NCBI GenBank assembly: GCA_029268595.1
Contig: JAJUGB010000004.1
Coordinates: 1 to 43,295 of the forward strand
From: Alcaligenaceae bacterium
Lineage (GTDB): Bacteria > Pseudomonadota > Gammaproteobacteria > Burkholderiales > Burkholderiaceae_B
Length of the DNA stretch: 43,295 nucleotides
Reading direction: 5' to 3'
Shown piece after piece: positions 7,781 to 17,505 of this stretch. The notes beneath the pieces are model-generated. The model saw nothing but the letters and a program-made list of their open reading frames with translations. It was not told the DNA's origin and did not search any database. The translations under genes were made by a program, and so were the position numbers. Each line of letters begins with the position of its first letter. The first letter of the stretch is position 1.

Positions 7781-9400
7781 TCAGGGATAGTATTTTCCGA
7801 GCTGATACCCGTTGACTTGATGGCCCTTCACCGCAACAGGTATTGACAGATGCATTTCGCTTTGCGGCGGAAAGGGCGTCTGAATAGCGGCGGTGGGCAG
7901 GTAGTCCTGCGGGGCCAGAATGCGCCGCGCCACCCGCGACCCAGACACATCCACCAAGTCTAGCGTAAGGTTGGGCCATTCTTGCGCATACCCGAATGTA
8001 TTGCGCAGCACGACATTGAGCGTAAGTTGGCGGTCGGCGCTGCCTGGGTCTTGGCCCGGCTGCGCCTGCAAAGACGAACTCATGATGGATATATGGTCGA
8101 TGCGACGGGCGTAGTCGACGGTACACCCCAAAGGCTGACACGCTTGTTGCAATATGGGGCGAGTCCAAGGCGCGGCTTGGGCCACCTGGTTTCTGTATAT
8201 ATAAGCCAGTTGGGCCGCCATGGCCATGAGGCCCACAACGACCAGCACCAGCCACATAGGCCCGCTCCAGCCCCGATCGCCAGCGTCCTCCAGAAAGTCC
8301 GGGGCGGGACGATCGACATCGTCGGCATGTCGTCGCGGCTCAACGTAAATAGGCGGCACCTGAGGGGCACGTGTCCCGCCACTGATGGGATCGGAAATGG
8401 TGGGTTCCTGTCCACGGCCAGCGCGCAAATAATGCGTCGACTCGAACTTTGGCTCGTGCCCTCGCGACACTCCTTCCGAGTCGTGCTCCTCGAATGTTGT
8501 CCTTGGCTCTGACCGGGGCAGATGCGGCGGCAGCTGAGGCGGCGGCGCCTCTTTGGTGGGCTCGTTCGAGGTGAGACGATCGCGCTGCTGACTTTGAGTT
8601 GATGAGGTCCAGCTGGAAACGGCTTCGCCACGCCGCTGGCCAGTCGAACCCGGGTTCGAGGTGGCGTGAGCGCGCAGCGGATTCGCGGCAGCCTGACTCT
8701 GGCTCGCATAGACCCGCTGATCCGTCGGCCCCCGGCTCTTTTCAGCGTGCTCCCCCTGTATCGCCGACGTCCGGCTGGAGGCGGCCTGATCGCGCTGCTT
8801 GACTACCGAGGGGCGATAGGCGGACTGAGTAGGGGCCAGGTCGCCGTCCCCAACTTCATTGGACCGCAGGGCGCCATCTTGGCCGACATCAAATACAGGC
8901 TCGGCCCTGGATGAGCCGGTCAGAACCCCTTCGTGCGGCTGTCCAAAAGACGGCTCGGGCCGCCACTGGGAAGGGTCTTCCATTGAGATGTGGTGCTCGT
9001 CCTCATCGCTCTGGATCTCCGGCACCCCGAACTCCGGTTCAGATCCGGCGCTGGGCAAGGCCGAGTCCGGAATGGTGAACGGCGCCGTTGTGCCTGATGT
9101 GGTGCCGGTCGGAACTGGAGCTAAAGTGCCCGGTCCAGCCGGGCTGGCAGGCGCTTGAGCAGGATGAGCAGGAGCGGGAGAAGCCGGCGCATAGCGCTTG
9201 GGTGGTTTGCGCAAGACTTGCGACGGTGCCGGCGCTGCAGCTTTGGGGGCGGACTTTTCGCCCGGCGGTACAACCGCCTCATAACCGTCGAAAATATTGG
9301 CGCAATTGATGCAACGAATGAAGCCCTTGCGCAGCTGCAGCTGTTGAAGGCTAGCCGAGAAAACTTCACCGCATTCAGGACACCGAGTGGTGAGATCCAT
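7781..9400 (-). CDS. Zinc-ribbon / DUF3426 single-pass membrane protein
   Basis: The 539-residue protein starts with an MJ0042-type zinc ribbon (CPECG at 8-12 and CINC at about 30-33). A long Pro/Ser/Gln-rich, probably disordered linker follows (about 45-370), then one membrane helix (WLVLVVVGLMAMAAQLAYIY, about 385-404) and a C-terminal periplasmic DUF3426 domain ending VNGYQLGKYYP. The topology (cytoplasmic zinc ribbon, periplasmic domain) suggests a membrane-tethered sensor or regulator, but no function is established. The gene is commonly next to prmA in Burkholderiales. It lies 21 bases after prmA and is oriented the same way. Confidence 0.85.
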   Translation of the reverse strand: MDLTTRCPECGEVFSASLQQLQLRKGFIRCINCANIFDGYEAVVPPGEKSAPKAAAPAPSQVLRKPPKRYAPASPAPAHPAQAPASPAGPGTLAPVPTGTTSGTTAPFTIPDSALPSAGSEPEFGVPEIQSDEDEHHISMEDPSQWRPEPSFGQPHEGVLTGSSRAEPVFDVGQDGALRSNEVGDGDLAPTQSAYRPSVVKQRDQAASSRTSAIQGEHAEKSRGPTDQRVYASQSQAAANPLRAHATSNPGSTGQRRGEAVSSWTSSTQSQQRDRLTSNEPTKEAPPPQLPPHLPRSEPRTTFEEHDSEGVSRGHEPKFESTHYLRAGRGQEPTISDPISGGTRAPQVPPIYVEPRRHADDVDRPAPDFLEDAGDRGWSGPMWLVLVVVGLMAMAAQLAYIYRNQVAQAAPWTRPILQQACQPLGCTVDYARRIDHISIMSSSLQAQPGQDPGSADRQLTLNVVLRNTFGYAQEWPNLTLDLVDVSGSRVARRILAPQDYLPTAAIQTPFPPQSEMHLSIPVAVKGHQVNGYQLGKYYP

Positions 9401-9421
9401 AGCTCAATACCAGATTGGCAA

Positions 9422-10348
9422 TTAAGGCCGCTTGCCGTGCAAGCACACCCATCCATCTCGCGCGCGCCACACCGACATCCGAAGCCACGGCGCGTAGGCC
9501 TGCGCCACTTCATCTGCTTGACGCTCAAGCACGCCTGACAGCACAAGATCGCCCCCGCTTGCCACTCGGTTAGCCAACATGGGCGCGAGCACCTTGAGCG
9601 GATTGGACAAGATGTTGGCCACGACAATATCGTACTGCCCTTCTGTCAATCCGTCCGGCAGTGTGGCGTCCAGGGCGGTATTGTTCACTTTTGCGTTATA
9701 CCGTGTGGCTTCCACGGCTTGTGCATCGATATCCACACCCACTACTCGCGCGGCGCCCAGCTTGGCCGCCGCAATAGCTAATATTCCCGACCCGCAGCCG
9801 TAATCGAGAACATTGGGCCGCCCAGTCATGCAGCTTTCCAACCACTCGAGACACAAATGAGTCGTCGGGTGACTGCCAGTACCAAAAGCCAAACCAGGAT
9901 CAAGCTCAATGCGTATTGCTGATGCGTCGTCCGGATCGTCCACTATCGTGTTCGGGACATCCGGATTGTCGCGATGCCAGCTGGGCACAATCCAGATGCG
10001 TTCGCCGATATGGATGGGTCCGAATTGTGATTGAGTGAGCCGAACCCAGTCAGCGTCCGGCACATCTCGCAAAAACCAGCCGCTTGCAAGGTGGTCTTGA
10101 CCGGACTCGATTCTGACTTGTTCGAGAATTTGCTGAGGGTCCAGGCCGTCTGGCAATAAAGCCACCAGCCTATTGCGATGCCAGGCGTGAACTTCCGGCT
10201 CTGTTCCTGGCTCGCCGAACAAGGCATTTTCTGCTTCGGTGTCGCGGTCCGCGTCTTCGACCGAGACGGACAATACGCCGGCTTCAAGCAAAGCGTCGGA
10301 TAGCGTTTCAGCCTGTGCCTCCAGGCAATGCAGCACGAGCTCGCGCAT
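9422..10348 (-). CDS. prmA: Ribosomal protein L11 methyltransferase
   Basis: SAM-dependent methyltransferase that trimethylates ribosomal protein L11. The N-terminal ferredoxin-like substrate-recognition domain (about 1-110) is followed by a Rossmann methyltransferase domain with the SAM motif LDYGCGSGILAIAAAKLGA (near residue 167), the acidic motif VVGVDID, and the PrmA-typical VANILSNPL. ATG 10348 (MRELVLHCL) is chosen because GGAAG lies just upstream; an in-frame TTG at 10363 would add five residues. The accBC operon precedes it by 57 bases, the usual betaproteobacterial arrangement. Confidence 0.96.
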   Translation of the reverse strand: MRELVLHCLEAQAETLSDALLEAGVLSVSVEDADRDTEAENALFGEPGTEPEVHAWHRNRLVALLPDGLDPQQILEQVRIESGQDHLASGWFLRDVPDADWVRLTQSQFGPIHIGERIWIVPSWHRDNPDVPNTIVDDPDDASAIRIELDPGLAFGTGSHPTTHLCLEWLESCMTGRPNVLDYGCGSGILAIAAAKLGAARVVGVDIDAQAVEATRYNAKVNNTALDATLPDGLTEGQYDIVVANILSNPLKVLAPMLANRVASGGDLVLSGVLERQADEVAQAYAPWLRMSVWRARDGWVCLHGKRP

Positions 10349-10405
10349 ATGGTCTTCCGTCAAGAAAAGCAGGAGCTATCCCCTGCGATGGTAGGCGTTG
10401 CCGCC

Positions 10406-11761
10406 TTATTTGGCCCCAGGGCGCTGTGACAATTTCTGCTCGAGGTAATGGATGCTCGTGCCGCCTTCGACAAAGCGTGCATCCTGCATCAGCTCGCGAT
10501 GCAAGGGGATGTTGGTTTGAATACCCTCGACCACCATTTCCGACAAGGCGATTTCCATGCGCGCGATAGCTTGGGTTCGGGTATCACCATACGTGATCAG
10601 CTTGGCGATCATGGAGTCGTAGTTGGAAGGCACGCGATATCCGGTGAACACGTGTGAGTCCATGCGCACACCTGGACCACCCGGCGTATGCCAGTTGGTG
10701 ATGAGACCCGGGCTAGGCGTAAATTTGTACGGGTCTTCGGCGTTGATGCGGCATTCAATGGCATGGCCACGGAACTGAACATCACGTTGACGCAGGGTGA
10801 ACTTCTGACCGGCCGCAATCAGTATCTGTTGGACCACCAGGTCGATGCCGGTCACCATTTCTGTAACGGTGTGCTCGACCTGGATGCGGGTGTTCATCTC
10901 GATGAAGAAGAACTCGCCGTTCTCGTAAAGAAACTCAAAGGTGCCGGCCCCGCGATAACCCATTTTCCGGCAGGCATCGGCGCACCGCTCTCCGATGCGC
11001 TCGACCAGCCGGCGCGGGATGCCAGGCGCGGGCGCCTCTTCGATAATCTTCTGGTGCCGTCTTTGCATGGAGCAATCGCGCTCGCCCAGCCATACAGCAT
11101 TACGGCCGCCATCAGCCAGCACCTGTATCTCGATATGGCGCGGGTTCTCGAGGAACTTCTCCATATACACTTCAGGGTTGTTGAACGCCGCGCCGGCTTC
11201 CGTGCGCGTCATGGCTACGGCGTTCAGCAGGGCGGCCTCGGTATAGACTACCCGCATGCCGCGTCCGCCGCCGCCCCCAGCCGCCTTGATGATGACCGGG
11301 TAGCCCACTTGTCGGGCCACACGCCGAATTTCTTCGGGGTCGTCGGGCAAAGCGCCGTCGGAGCCGGGGACCACCGGCACACCGGCTTCAATCATGGCCT
11401 TCTTGGCGCTGACTTTGTCGCCCATCATGCGGATGGTTTCCGGACGCGGACCAATAAAGACAAAGCCGCTCTTTTCGACCCGGTCCGCGAAGTCGGCGTT
11501 TTCAGCAAGAAAGCCATAACCCGGATGGATCGCCTCGGCATCGGTCACTTCCGCCGCCGAAATCAAAGCCGGCATATTGAGATAGCTGTCGCGCGCCGAC
11601 GCTGGCCCAATACAAACTGATTCGTCCGCCAAGCGCACGTATTTGGCGTCGCGGTCGGCCTCCGAGTGCACTACGACGGTTTTTACGCCAAGCTCACGGC
11701 ACGCGCGCTGAATACGCAGCGCGATCTCGCCGCGGTTGGCGATAAGAATTTTTTCAAACAT
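10406..11761 (-). CDS. accC: Acetyl-CoA carboxylase, biotin carboxylase subunit
   Basis: Carries out the ATP- and bicarbonate-dependent carboxylation of biotin on AccB, the first half-reaction of fatty acid synthesis. The 451-residue length is typical. The biotin carboxylase N-terminal domain opens [20 protein letters not shown]. The ATP-grasp glycine-rich loop is [11 protein letters not shown] (about 159-169), and the catalytic [14 protein letters not shown] stretch is present near residue 290. It begins 2 bases after the accB stop, so the two are almost certainly cotranscribed. Confidence 0.98.
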   Translation of the reverse strand: MFEKILIANRGEIALRIQRACRELGVKTVVVHSEADRDAKYVRLADESVCIGPASARDSYLNMPALISAAEVTDAEAIHPGYGFLAENADFADRVEKSGFVFIGPRPETIRMMGDKVSAKKAMIEAGVPVVPGSDGALPDDPEEIRRVARQVGYPVIIKAAGGGGGRGMRVVYTEAALLNAVAMTRTEAGAAFNNPEVYMEKFLENPRHIEIQVLADGGRNAVWLGERDCSMQRRHQKIIEEAPAPGIPRRLVERIGERCADACRKMGYRGAGTFEFLYENGEFFFIEMNTRIQVEHTVTEMVTGIDLVVQQILIAAGQKFTLRQRDVQFRGHAIECRINAEDPYKFTPSPGLITNWHTPGGPGVRMDSHVFTGYRVPSNYDSMIAKLITYGDTRTQAIARMEIALSEMVVEGIQTNIPLHRELMQDARFVEGGTSIHYLEQKLSQRPGAK

Positions 11762-11763
11762 GG

Positions 11764-12210
11764 TTAACCGATAATGAATAGAGGTTGACCGTACTCGACA
11801 GGCTCGCCGTTTTCGACCAGGATTTCCTTCACTACCCCGGCTTTGTCCGCTTCGATTTCATTGAGCAGCTTCATGGCTTCGATAATGCAAAGCGGATCGC
11901 CTTCTTTGACGCTTTGGCCAACCTCCACAAACGGAGAAGCACCAGGGTTCGGTGCCCGGTAGAACGTGCCCACCATGGGCGCCTTGATCACGTGTCCCTG
12001 CGGAGCAGCCGGGGCTGCAGGGGCGGCTGGCGCGGTCGCCGGAGCAGCTGCTGCGGGCGCTGGCGCCGGCTCTGGCGCATAGGCCACCGGTTGCGTCGAC
12101 TGGGAGAATTTGACGATGCGCACCTTGCCTTCGCCTTCTGTAATTTCCAGCTCGGCGATGCCAGACTCGGCGACCAGATCAATGAGGGTTTTGAGTTTTC
12201 TCAGGTCCAT
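11764..12210 (-). CDS. accB: Acetyl-CoA carboxylase, biotin carboxyl carrier protein
   Basis: Carrier subunit whose biotinyl-lysine shuttles carboxyl groups between AccC and AccAD. The 148-residue product has the standard layout: an N-terminal [12 protein letters not shown] segment, an Ala/Pro-rich flexible linker (about 50-75), and a C-terminal biotinyl domain with the thumb-bearing BCCP form. Lys114 in EAMKLLNEI is the biotinylation site. Start 12210 is preferred because family members begin MDLRKLK; an in-frame ATG at 12228 would add six residues. Confidence 0.97.
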   Translation of the reverse strand: MDLRKLKTLIDLVAESGIAELEITEGEGKVRIVKFSQSTQPVAYAPEPAPAPAAAAPATAPAAPAAPAAPQGHVIKAPMVGTFYRAPNPGASPFVEVGQSVKEGDPLCIIEAMKLLNEIEADKAGVVKEILVENGEPVEYGQPLFIIG

Positions 12211-12290
12211 ACAAATTTCCCATGCCATTACACCGCAGTCCGTAGTCCACAGTGAACGAATAATGATTGATAAAAATTAAAACGTGGCTG

Positions 12291-12725
12291 TCAGGTTTGA
12301 AGCGCATACCGTAGCGCCGCTTCGTACCCATACGAACCTAAACCCACGACGGCCCCGAGAGCGATATCCGCCAGATAAGAGTGATGACGGAACGCGTCAC
12401 GCGCATGCACGTTGGACAAATGCACTTCAATGAATGGAATCGTAACCGCCGCGAGAGCGTCGCGAATGGCCACACTGGTATGTGTGTATGCGGCGGCGTT
12501 GATAATGATGAAATCGGTGCCATCTTCTCGCGCGGCATGAATGCGATCGATTAGCGCACCTTCATGATTGCTTTGGAAAGCCGTACAGCGTGCTGCGTTC
12601 TGGGTAGCAATGTCGGCCAGGCGCTGGTTGATATCGGCCAAAGTCTGCCGCCCGTAGACCTCGGGCTCGCGCGTACCGAGCAAATTGAGGTTAGGGCCAT
12701 GCAAGACGAGTATTTGTTGCGCCAT
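12291..12725 (-). CDS. aroQ: 3-Dehydroquinate dehydratase, type II
   Basis: Converts 3-dehydroquinate to 3-dehydroshikimate in the shikimate pathway. The 144 residues match the small dodecameric type II family. The N-terminal motif [20 protein letters not shown] carries the lid Arg and catalytic Tyr; [16 protein letters not shown] and EVHLSN carry the other active-site residues, including the catalytic His. It sits upstream of accB by 80 bases, a conserved betaproteobacterial order. Confidence 0.97.
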   Translation of the reverse strand: MAQQILVLHGPNLNLLGTREPEVYGRQTLADINQRLADIATQNAARCTAFQSNHEGALIDRIHAAREDGTDFIIINAAAYTHTSVAIRDALAAVTIPFIEVHLSNVHARDAFRHHSYLADIALGAVVGLGSYGYEAALRYALQT

Positions 12726-12749
12726 TATGGGTTTTACTATTGTGAGACC

Positions 12750-12789
12750 GCCTTTTTAAGCGAAAAGGCCGTATTTGTCCATAAATACG
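12750..12789 (-). terminator. Two adjacent hairpins between tlpA-like gene and aroQ
   Basis: GCCTTTT/AAAAGGC (12750-12756 and 12763-12769) and CGTATTT/AAATACG (12770-12776 and 12783-12789) are two perfect 7-bp inverted repeats lying back to back in the 95-base gap. Neither is followed by a convincing T-run on the minus strand, so they may attenuate or process the transcript rather than end it. Pairing is seen directly; the role is inferred. Confidence 0.4.
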
Positions 12790-12820
12790 CGGATTTGCGC
12801 ACGGAAAACCGTCGGTGCCA

Positions 12821-13327
12821 TCAGGCCTTGAAACCTTCCAGCGTCGCGGCCAGATCCTCTGGCTTGATCTGTCCCAAGACACTTTCCACGACCTTGCCCT
12901 GTTCGTCCAACACAACGGTGAACGGCAGGCCGCCCTTCGTATTACCTAAAGTGCGCATCAGCGAGATGCCCTGATTACCTATCAGCAGTAGTGGATAGGA
13001 CACCTGCACTTTGTCGAGAAACTTCTCTACGTTGGACCGAGTATCCACCGCCAACCCTACAAAACCGACATGCCGGAACTGATGATGCAGGGCATCGAGG
13101 TCCGGCATTTCTTTTACGCAAGGGGCGCACCATGTGGCCCAGAAATTCACCACCAAGGGCCGGCCCGCCCACTGCCTGAGCGGCTGCTCAGTCCCCTTGG
13201 TGTCGGGCAAAATCTGATCAAACAGCGCCTGGGTGGAACTGGCAAGAGCGGGTAGAAAAGGAAGAGAGGCAAGGCCGGCATACCCGGCGCAAGCCATAGT
13301 GCGCAACAGGAAGTCTCGGCGGTTCAT
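12821..13327 (-). CDS. TlpA/ResA-type thioredoxin-fold protein, Tat-like signal
   Basis: Periplasmic thiol-disulfide oxidoreductase of the TlpA/ResA/DsbE group. The N-terminus MNRRDFLLRT followed by a hydrophobic stretch ending near ALAS resembles a twin-arginine signal peptide. The thioredoxin domain carries the redox motif WCAPC after VVNFWAT (about residues 62-73) and the cis-proline segment GGLPFTVVLD. Start 13327 is preferred because it puts the twin arginine at residues 3-4; the frame remains open to 13348. The partner is unknown. Cytochrome c maturation or general periplasmic reduction are possible roles. Confidence 0.88.
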   Translation of the reverse strand: MNRRDFLLRTMACAGYAGLASLPFLPALASSTQALFDQILPDTKGTEQPLRQWAGRPLVVNFWATWCAPCVKEMPDLDALHHQFRHVGFVGLAVDTRSNVEKFLDKVQVSYPLLLIGNQGISLMRTLGNTKGGLPFTVVLDEQGKVVESVLGQIKPEDLAATLEGFKA

Positions 13328-13553
13328 GGCACGGCGTGGAAATGTCAAAGATGGGGCAAGAAGATGTTCGTCTGCCGATCAATTCTAACATCGCGACCGC
13401 TATGGGCGTGCCGGCGCTGTCGTTCCCCCTGCAAATGTCCAAGGCAGATTCGCCCCTTACCCTAAGGCTAGTCGTTTGGCCGTGCGTTGATTTGGGCCAA
13501 CTTTTGGCAAACGGCCGACGGGCGGCAACTACAATACCAACCAGGAGGAATTC

Positions 13554-14927
13554 ATGCACATACACATACTGGGGATTTGCGGGACCTTTATGGGCGGACT
13601 AGCCCTTATTGCTCGAGCCGCCGGCCATACCGTGACGGGTTGCGACACTGGCGTGTATCCCCCTATGAGCACCCAGCTGGAAGAACAAGGCATTGCCCTA
13701 GTTGAAGGCTTTGACGCGCAGCAGACGTCCTTGCGACCCGATCTTTATATCGTGGGCAACGTGGTGACGCGCGGTAATCCACTGATGGAAGCCATTCTCG
13801 ACCAGGGCCTGCCCTATATATCAGGGCCGCAATGGTTGGGTGAACAGGTCTTGCAAGGGCAACACGTACTGGCCGTGGCAGGCACCCACGGAAAGACCAC
13901 CACCAGTTCCATGCTTGCATGGGTCATGCAGGAGGCCGGTATGTCGCCCAACTTTTTAATTGGCGGCATTGCACCCGGGCTGAAGGTGTCCGCTCGGTTC
14001 AGTCCGGCGGTTAAGCACTTCGTTATTGAGGCTGACGAGTACGACACGGCATTTTTCGACAAGCGATCCAAGTTCGTTCATTATCGACCCCGCACCGCCA
14101 TACTAAACAACCTCGAATACGACCACGCCGATATTTTCCCGGACCTGCCGGCCATTGAAACCCAGTTCCATCATTTGGTGCGCACCATCCCGGCGTCGGG
14201 ACTGATTGTGCGCCCCAGCCAGTGTGCAGCTCTAGACCGTGTGCTCGAGCGTGGCCTGTGGACTCCCGTGGAGTCGTTCGGTGAATCCGGCCGATGGCAG
14301 GCAATCGCGCATGAGGACGGCAGTTTCACCGTGCGTCGGGATGAACGAGACATTGGTACTGTTGCATGGACGTTAAGCGGCGAGCACAATCGAATGAATG
14401 CACTGGCGGTGTTGGCTGCCGCTGAACATGTCGGTGTACCTGCGGAGGAAGGCATCAAGGCCTTGACGCGGTTCCAGGGCGTAAAACGGCGCATGGAGTT
14501 ACGCGGCACTATCGCAGGCGTTAAAGTGTACGACGACTTCGCCCATCATCCGACTGCCATACGCACAACCCTGCAAGGCCTGCGCAAGCAAGTGGGCGCA
14601 AACCGCATTCTGGCCGTGCTCGAGCCGAGGTCCAACACCATGAAGCTGGGCACCATGGCAGCGCAATTGCCGAATGCTCTACAGGAAGCCAACCTGGTGT
14701 TCTGCTATGCGGAGACCCACGGTAAACACGCACTGGGATGGGATCCGGCGCAGGTGCTGGCCCCGCTACAAGTACCCACCTGCTGCGAGGATAGCGTGAC
14801 CGAGCTGGCCGCGGCGGTGATCGCCGCGGCACGCCCGGGAGACTCAATAGTAGTCATGAGCAACGGCAGCTTTGGCGGCATACACGAACGTATTCTTGAA
14901 GGCTTGCACGCCTCAGTCCCACTCTAA
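13554..14927 (+). CDS. mpl: UDP-N-acetylmuramate:L-alanyl-gamma-D-glutamyl-meso-diaminopimelate ligase
   Basis: Murein-recycling ligase that joins recovered tripeptide to UDP-MurNAc. The 457-residue Mur-ligase architecture is clear: an N-terminal Rossmann-like domain (HIHILGICGTFMGGLALIA), the P-loop AGTHGKTTTSSML (about 108-120), the Mpl-typical EADEYDTAFFDKRSKF, and a C-terminal domain with DDFAHHPTAI. An excellent AGGAGG site lies 6 bases before the ATG. A TACAAT at 13530-13535 is a possible -10, but without a well-spaced -35. It opens the plus-strand run that reaches apaH. Confidence 0.97.
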   Translation: MHIHILGICGTFMGGLALIARAAGHTVTGCDTGVYPPMSTQLEEQGIALVEGFDAQQTSLRPDLYIVGNVVTRGNPLMEAILDQGLPYISGPQWLGEQVLQGQHVLAVAGTHGKTTTSSMLAWVMQEAGMSPNFLIGGIAPGLKVSARFSPAVKHFVIEADEYDTAFFDKRSKFVHYRPRTAILNNLEYDHADIFPDLPAIETQFHHLVRTIPASGLIVRPSQCAALDRVLERGLWTPVESFGESGRWQAIAHEDGSFTVRRDERDIGTVAWTLSGEHNRMNALAVLAAAEHVGVPAEEGIKALTRFQGVKRRMELRGTIAGVKVYDDFAHHPTAIRTTLQGLRKQVGANRILAVLEPRSNTMKLGTMAAQLPNALQEANLVFCYAETHGKHALGWDPAQVLAPLQVPTCCEDSVTELAAAVIAAARPGDSIVVMSNGSFGGIHERILEGLHASVPL

Positions 14928-14943
14928 GGCCGATGCTGGCGCC

Positions 14944-15561
14944 ATGAAAACAGTACTTTACCTACACGGGTTTCGGTCCTCGCCCCAGTCAACCAAAGCC
15001 ACACTCATGGCTCATGCCATCGCTGGATGTGGCGTGGTTGTTGCGTGGCATTGCCCACAATTGCCCGCCAGCCCTGCCCAGGCTCTTGCTCTGGCCAACA
15101 CGATTATTGAGTCTGCTTGCAACACCGGCACCGACCCTCGAACGGAACTGACCCTCATAGGATCGTCCTTGGGCGGTTACTATGCCACCTGTCTTGCCGA
15201 ACAGTGGCAATGCCACGCGGCGGTTTTGAACCCGGTCGTCAATGCGGCTCGCGACCTGGCCAGCCAGGTAGGTGAACACCGCCAATATCACTCGGACGAG
15301 CCGTTTGTCTTTCTGCCCGAGTATGTCGACGAGCTCAAGGCGATGGCGGTCACAACGCTTGCCGATCCCAGGCGGTATTACTTGCTTGCCACGACGGGCG
15401 ACGAGGTGCTCGACTGGCGAGAAATGTCGCGCTGGTATGCCGGCTCACAGGGCCGCATCGTGCAAGGCAGCGACCATGGCATTTCCGACTTTGCCAAGTG
15501 GTTGCCCGACGTACTTGCCTTTGCCCTAGGGCAGCCTCAAACCGACACGCAGCGCGCGTAA
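14944..15561 (+). CDS. YqiA/YcfP-type alpha/beta-fold esterase
   Basis: The 205-residue alpha/beta hydrolase of the YqiA (UPF0227) group opens MKTVLYLHGFRSSPQSTKA, the family's oxyanion-region motif. The nucleophile Ser75 sits in GSSLGG, an acidic residue in TTGDEVLDW, and the catalytic His in GSDHGISDF. These proteins hydrolyse small acyl esters in vitro; the physiological substrate is unknown. Start 14944 lies 16 bases after the mpl stop. The frame is open upstream inside mpl, but only this start matches the family N-terminus. Confidence 0.9.
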   Translation: MKTVLYLHGFRSSPQSTKATLMAHAIAGCGVVVAWHCPQLPASPAQALALANTIIESACNTGTDPRTELTLIGSSLGGYYATCLAEQWQCHAAVLNPVVNAARDLASQVGEHRQYHSDEPFVFLPEYVDELKAMAVTTLADPRRYYLLATTGDEVLDWREMSRWYAGSQGRIVQGSDHGISDFAKWLPDVLAFALGQPQTDTQRA

Positions 15562-15581
15562 CCACGCAACACTCACATACT

Positions 15582-17477
15582 ATGTACGTTCTCTACGAAG
15601 ACAGCGGTAACTTCAAGGCCGAGAAGATCTTTTCGGAAAGCGACTCGACCTTGCAGGTGGAGTCCGAGTCCGGCAAGCGCAGCAAAATTAAAAAGAACAA
15701 TGTTCTTTTTCGCTTTGACCAGCCCGCCGGGTCGGCCCTACTCGAGCAGGCTCAAGCAATGGCAGAGACCCTCGAGATCGACTTCCTTTGGGAGTGCGCT
15801 CCGCAGGAAGAATTCGACGCCGCTGAATTCGCCGAAGAATACTTCGGCCACCCGCCCACCGCGGTGGAAAAGGCCGCACTCATTTTTTGCCTCAACAGCG
15901 CTCCGGCCTATTTTCACCGGCGGGGCAAGGGGCGTTACCGGCCCGCGCCCCCCGAAATACTTCAGGCTGCCCTGGCGGCCATCGAAAAAAAGCGTTTGCA
16001 GGCGGCCCAGCAGCAAGAATGGACCGACCAAATGGTGGCCGGCCACTTGCCTGACGAAATTGCAAAGGTAACCGATACGCTGCTCACTCGGCCGGACAAG
16101 AACTCGATGCAATGGAAGGCGTTTGAAGCGGCTGTAACGCAGCTGGGCACGAGCCCCGAACGTCTGCTGCTGCGTCTGGGCGCATGGCCCCACCCGCTAG
16201 CCATGCATCGCTCGCGCTTTTTTGCGCAGAATTTTCCCCGTGGCACCGGCTTCCCTGACATCACGCTTCCCGCCTTGCCAGAGGAACTGCCCTTGGCTGA
16301 AGTGGAAGCGTACTCCGTCGACGACATCACCACCACCGAGGTGGACGATGCGCTGTCAGTCACCCCGCTGGATGCAGACACTGTACGCGTCGGCGTACAC
16401 ATTTCAGCACCGGCATTGGCTGTGACGCGCGGCTCAGAGCTGGATGACATCGCCCGTAGCCGCATGTCCACCGTGTATATGCCGGGGCAAAAAATACCCA
16501 TGCTACCCGACGAAGTCGTGCATGCCTTCTCGCTGGATGCCGGTATTGCCCGGCCCGCCTTGTCGCTGTATGCGGACATCGATCTGCGAACAGGCGAAGT
16601 GCTCCAAAGCGAAACCCGAGTGGAACGCATCCAGGTCCGCGAGAATCTTCGGCATAACGCGTTGGACGAACATGTAACGGAAGAGGCGCTGGACAATCCG
16701 GATGCCGACCTTCCTTACGGCCATTGGCTGCGCCCCCTTTGGGCAGCGGCTCAAAAGCTTAGTGCTCAGCGCGATGCCATCCGAGGCAAGACCGAATCCA
16801 ATACCCGCGTGGAGTATTCCTTTTATCTGGATGGCCCCCCGGACGATCCGGACAGCCCAGTGCGCATTATTCCCCGGCGTCGCAATGCCCCGCTAGATCG
16901 CCTGGTGGCAGAATACATGATACTTGCCAACAACCTCTGGGGCGGGCTCCTGGCACAGCACGGGGTGCCGGGCATTTACCGCTCGCAGCAGGCCGGACGC
17001 GTGCGCATGTCGACCCAGGCGTTGCCGCACGAGGCCATAGGCGTTCCCCAATATGTATGGTCCACCTCTCCACTGCGCCGCTACGTCGACCTGATCAACC
17101 AGGGTCAAATCATCACCGCCGCTCAGCATGGGGTTTCCGCAAGACTGGTCGCGCCCTTCAAGCCCAAAGAAGCCGACTTGTACGCGCTAATCGGCGCATT
17201 CGATACGCAATACTCTATCTGGAGCGACTTCCAGAACGATATGGAGCGGTATTGGGTCTTGCGATGGCTGCAGCAGCAGAAAAAAGATCGGGTGCAGGCA
17301 AGTGTGCTGCGCGACGACCTCGTGCGCCTGTCGTGCGTGCCCCTTGTCACTCGCGTAACCGGGCTGCCGGAGCTTGAGCGTGGACGGCAGGTAGAACTGG
17401 CCATTGCAGGCTTCGACGAACTCAGCCTCGAGCTGGAGTGCCGTTTCATCGGCACTTTAGATACGATAGAGACTTGA
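15582..17477 (+). CDS. RNB-domain exoribonuclease (RNase II/R-like)
   Basis: The 631-residue protein has an RNB catalytic domain (about 240-540). The metal-binding motif reads VDDITTTEVDDA. Asp247, Asp255 and Asp256 align by spacing with E. coli RNase II Asp201, Asp209 and Asp210, while the Asp207 position is Glu253. The phosphate-clamping motif SPLRRYVDLIN matches the conserved SPxRxYxDxxN. The N-terminal 60 residues resemble a small nucleic-acid-binding barrel, and the C-terminal region (about 570-631) is a degenerate S1-like segment. Expected action is processive 3'-to-5' degradation of single-stranded RNA in the cytoplasm. Start 15582 lies 20 bases after the esterase stop. It is not obviously rnr or rnb, so no symbol is given. 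Confidence 0.9.
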   Translation: MYVLYEDSGNFKAEKIFSESDSTLQVESESGKRSKIKKNNVLFRFDQPAGSALLEQAQAMAETLEIDFLWECAPQEEFDAAEFAEEYFGHPPTAVEKAALIFCLNSAPAYFHRRGKGRYRPAPPEILQAALAAIEKKRLQAAQQQEWTDQMVAGHLPDEIAKVTDTLLTRPDKNSMQWKAFEAAVTQLGTSPERLLLRLGAWPHPLAMHRSRFFAQNFPRGTGFPDITLPALPEELPLAEVEAYSVDDITTTEVDDALSVTPLDADTVRVGVHISAPALAVTRGSELDDIARSRMSTVYMPGQKIPMLPDEVVHAFSLDAGIARPALSLYADIDLRTGEVLQSETRVERIQVRENLRHNALDEHVTEEALDNPDADLPYGHWLRPLWAAAQKLSAQRDAIRGKTESNTRVEYSFYLDGPPDDPDSPVRIIPRRRNAPLDRLVAEYMILANNLWGGLLAQHGVPGIYRSQQAGRVRMSTQALPHEAIGVPQYVWSTSPLRRYVDLINQGQIITAAQHGVSARLVAPFKPKEADLYALIGAFDTQYSIWSDFQNDMERYWVLRWLQQQKKDRVQASVLRDDLVRLSCVPLVTRVTGLPELERGRQVELAIAGFDELSLELECRFIGTLDTIET

Positions 17478-17505
17478 CCTTCCCTTTGTCCCGCGAGGTA
17501 AGTTC

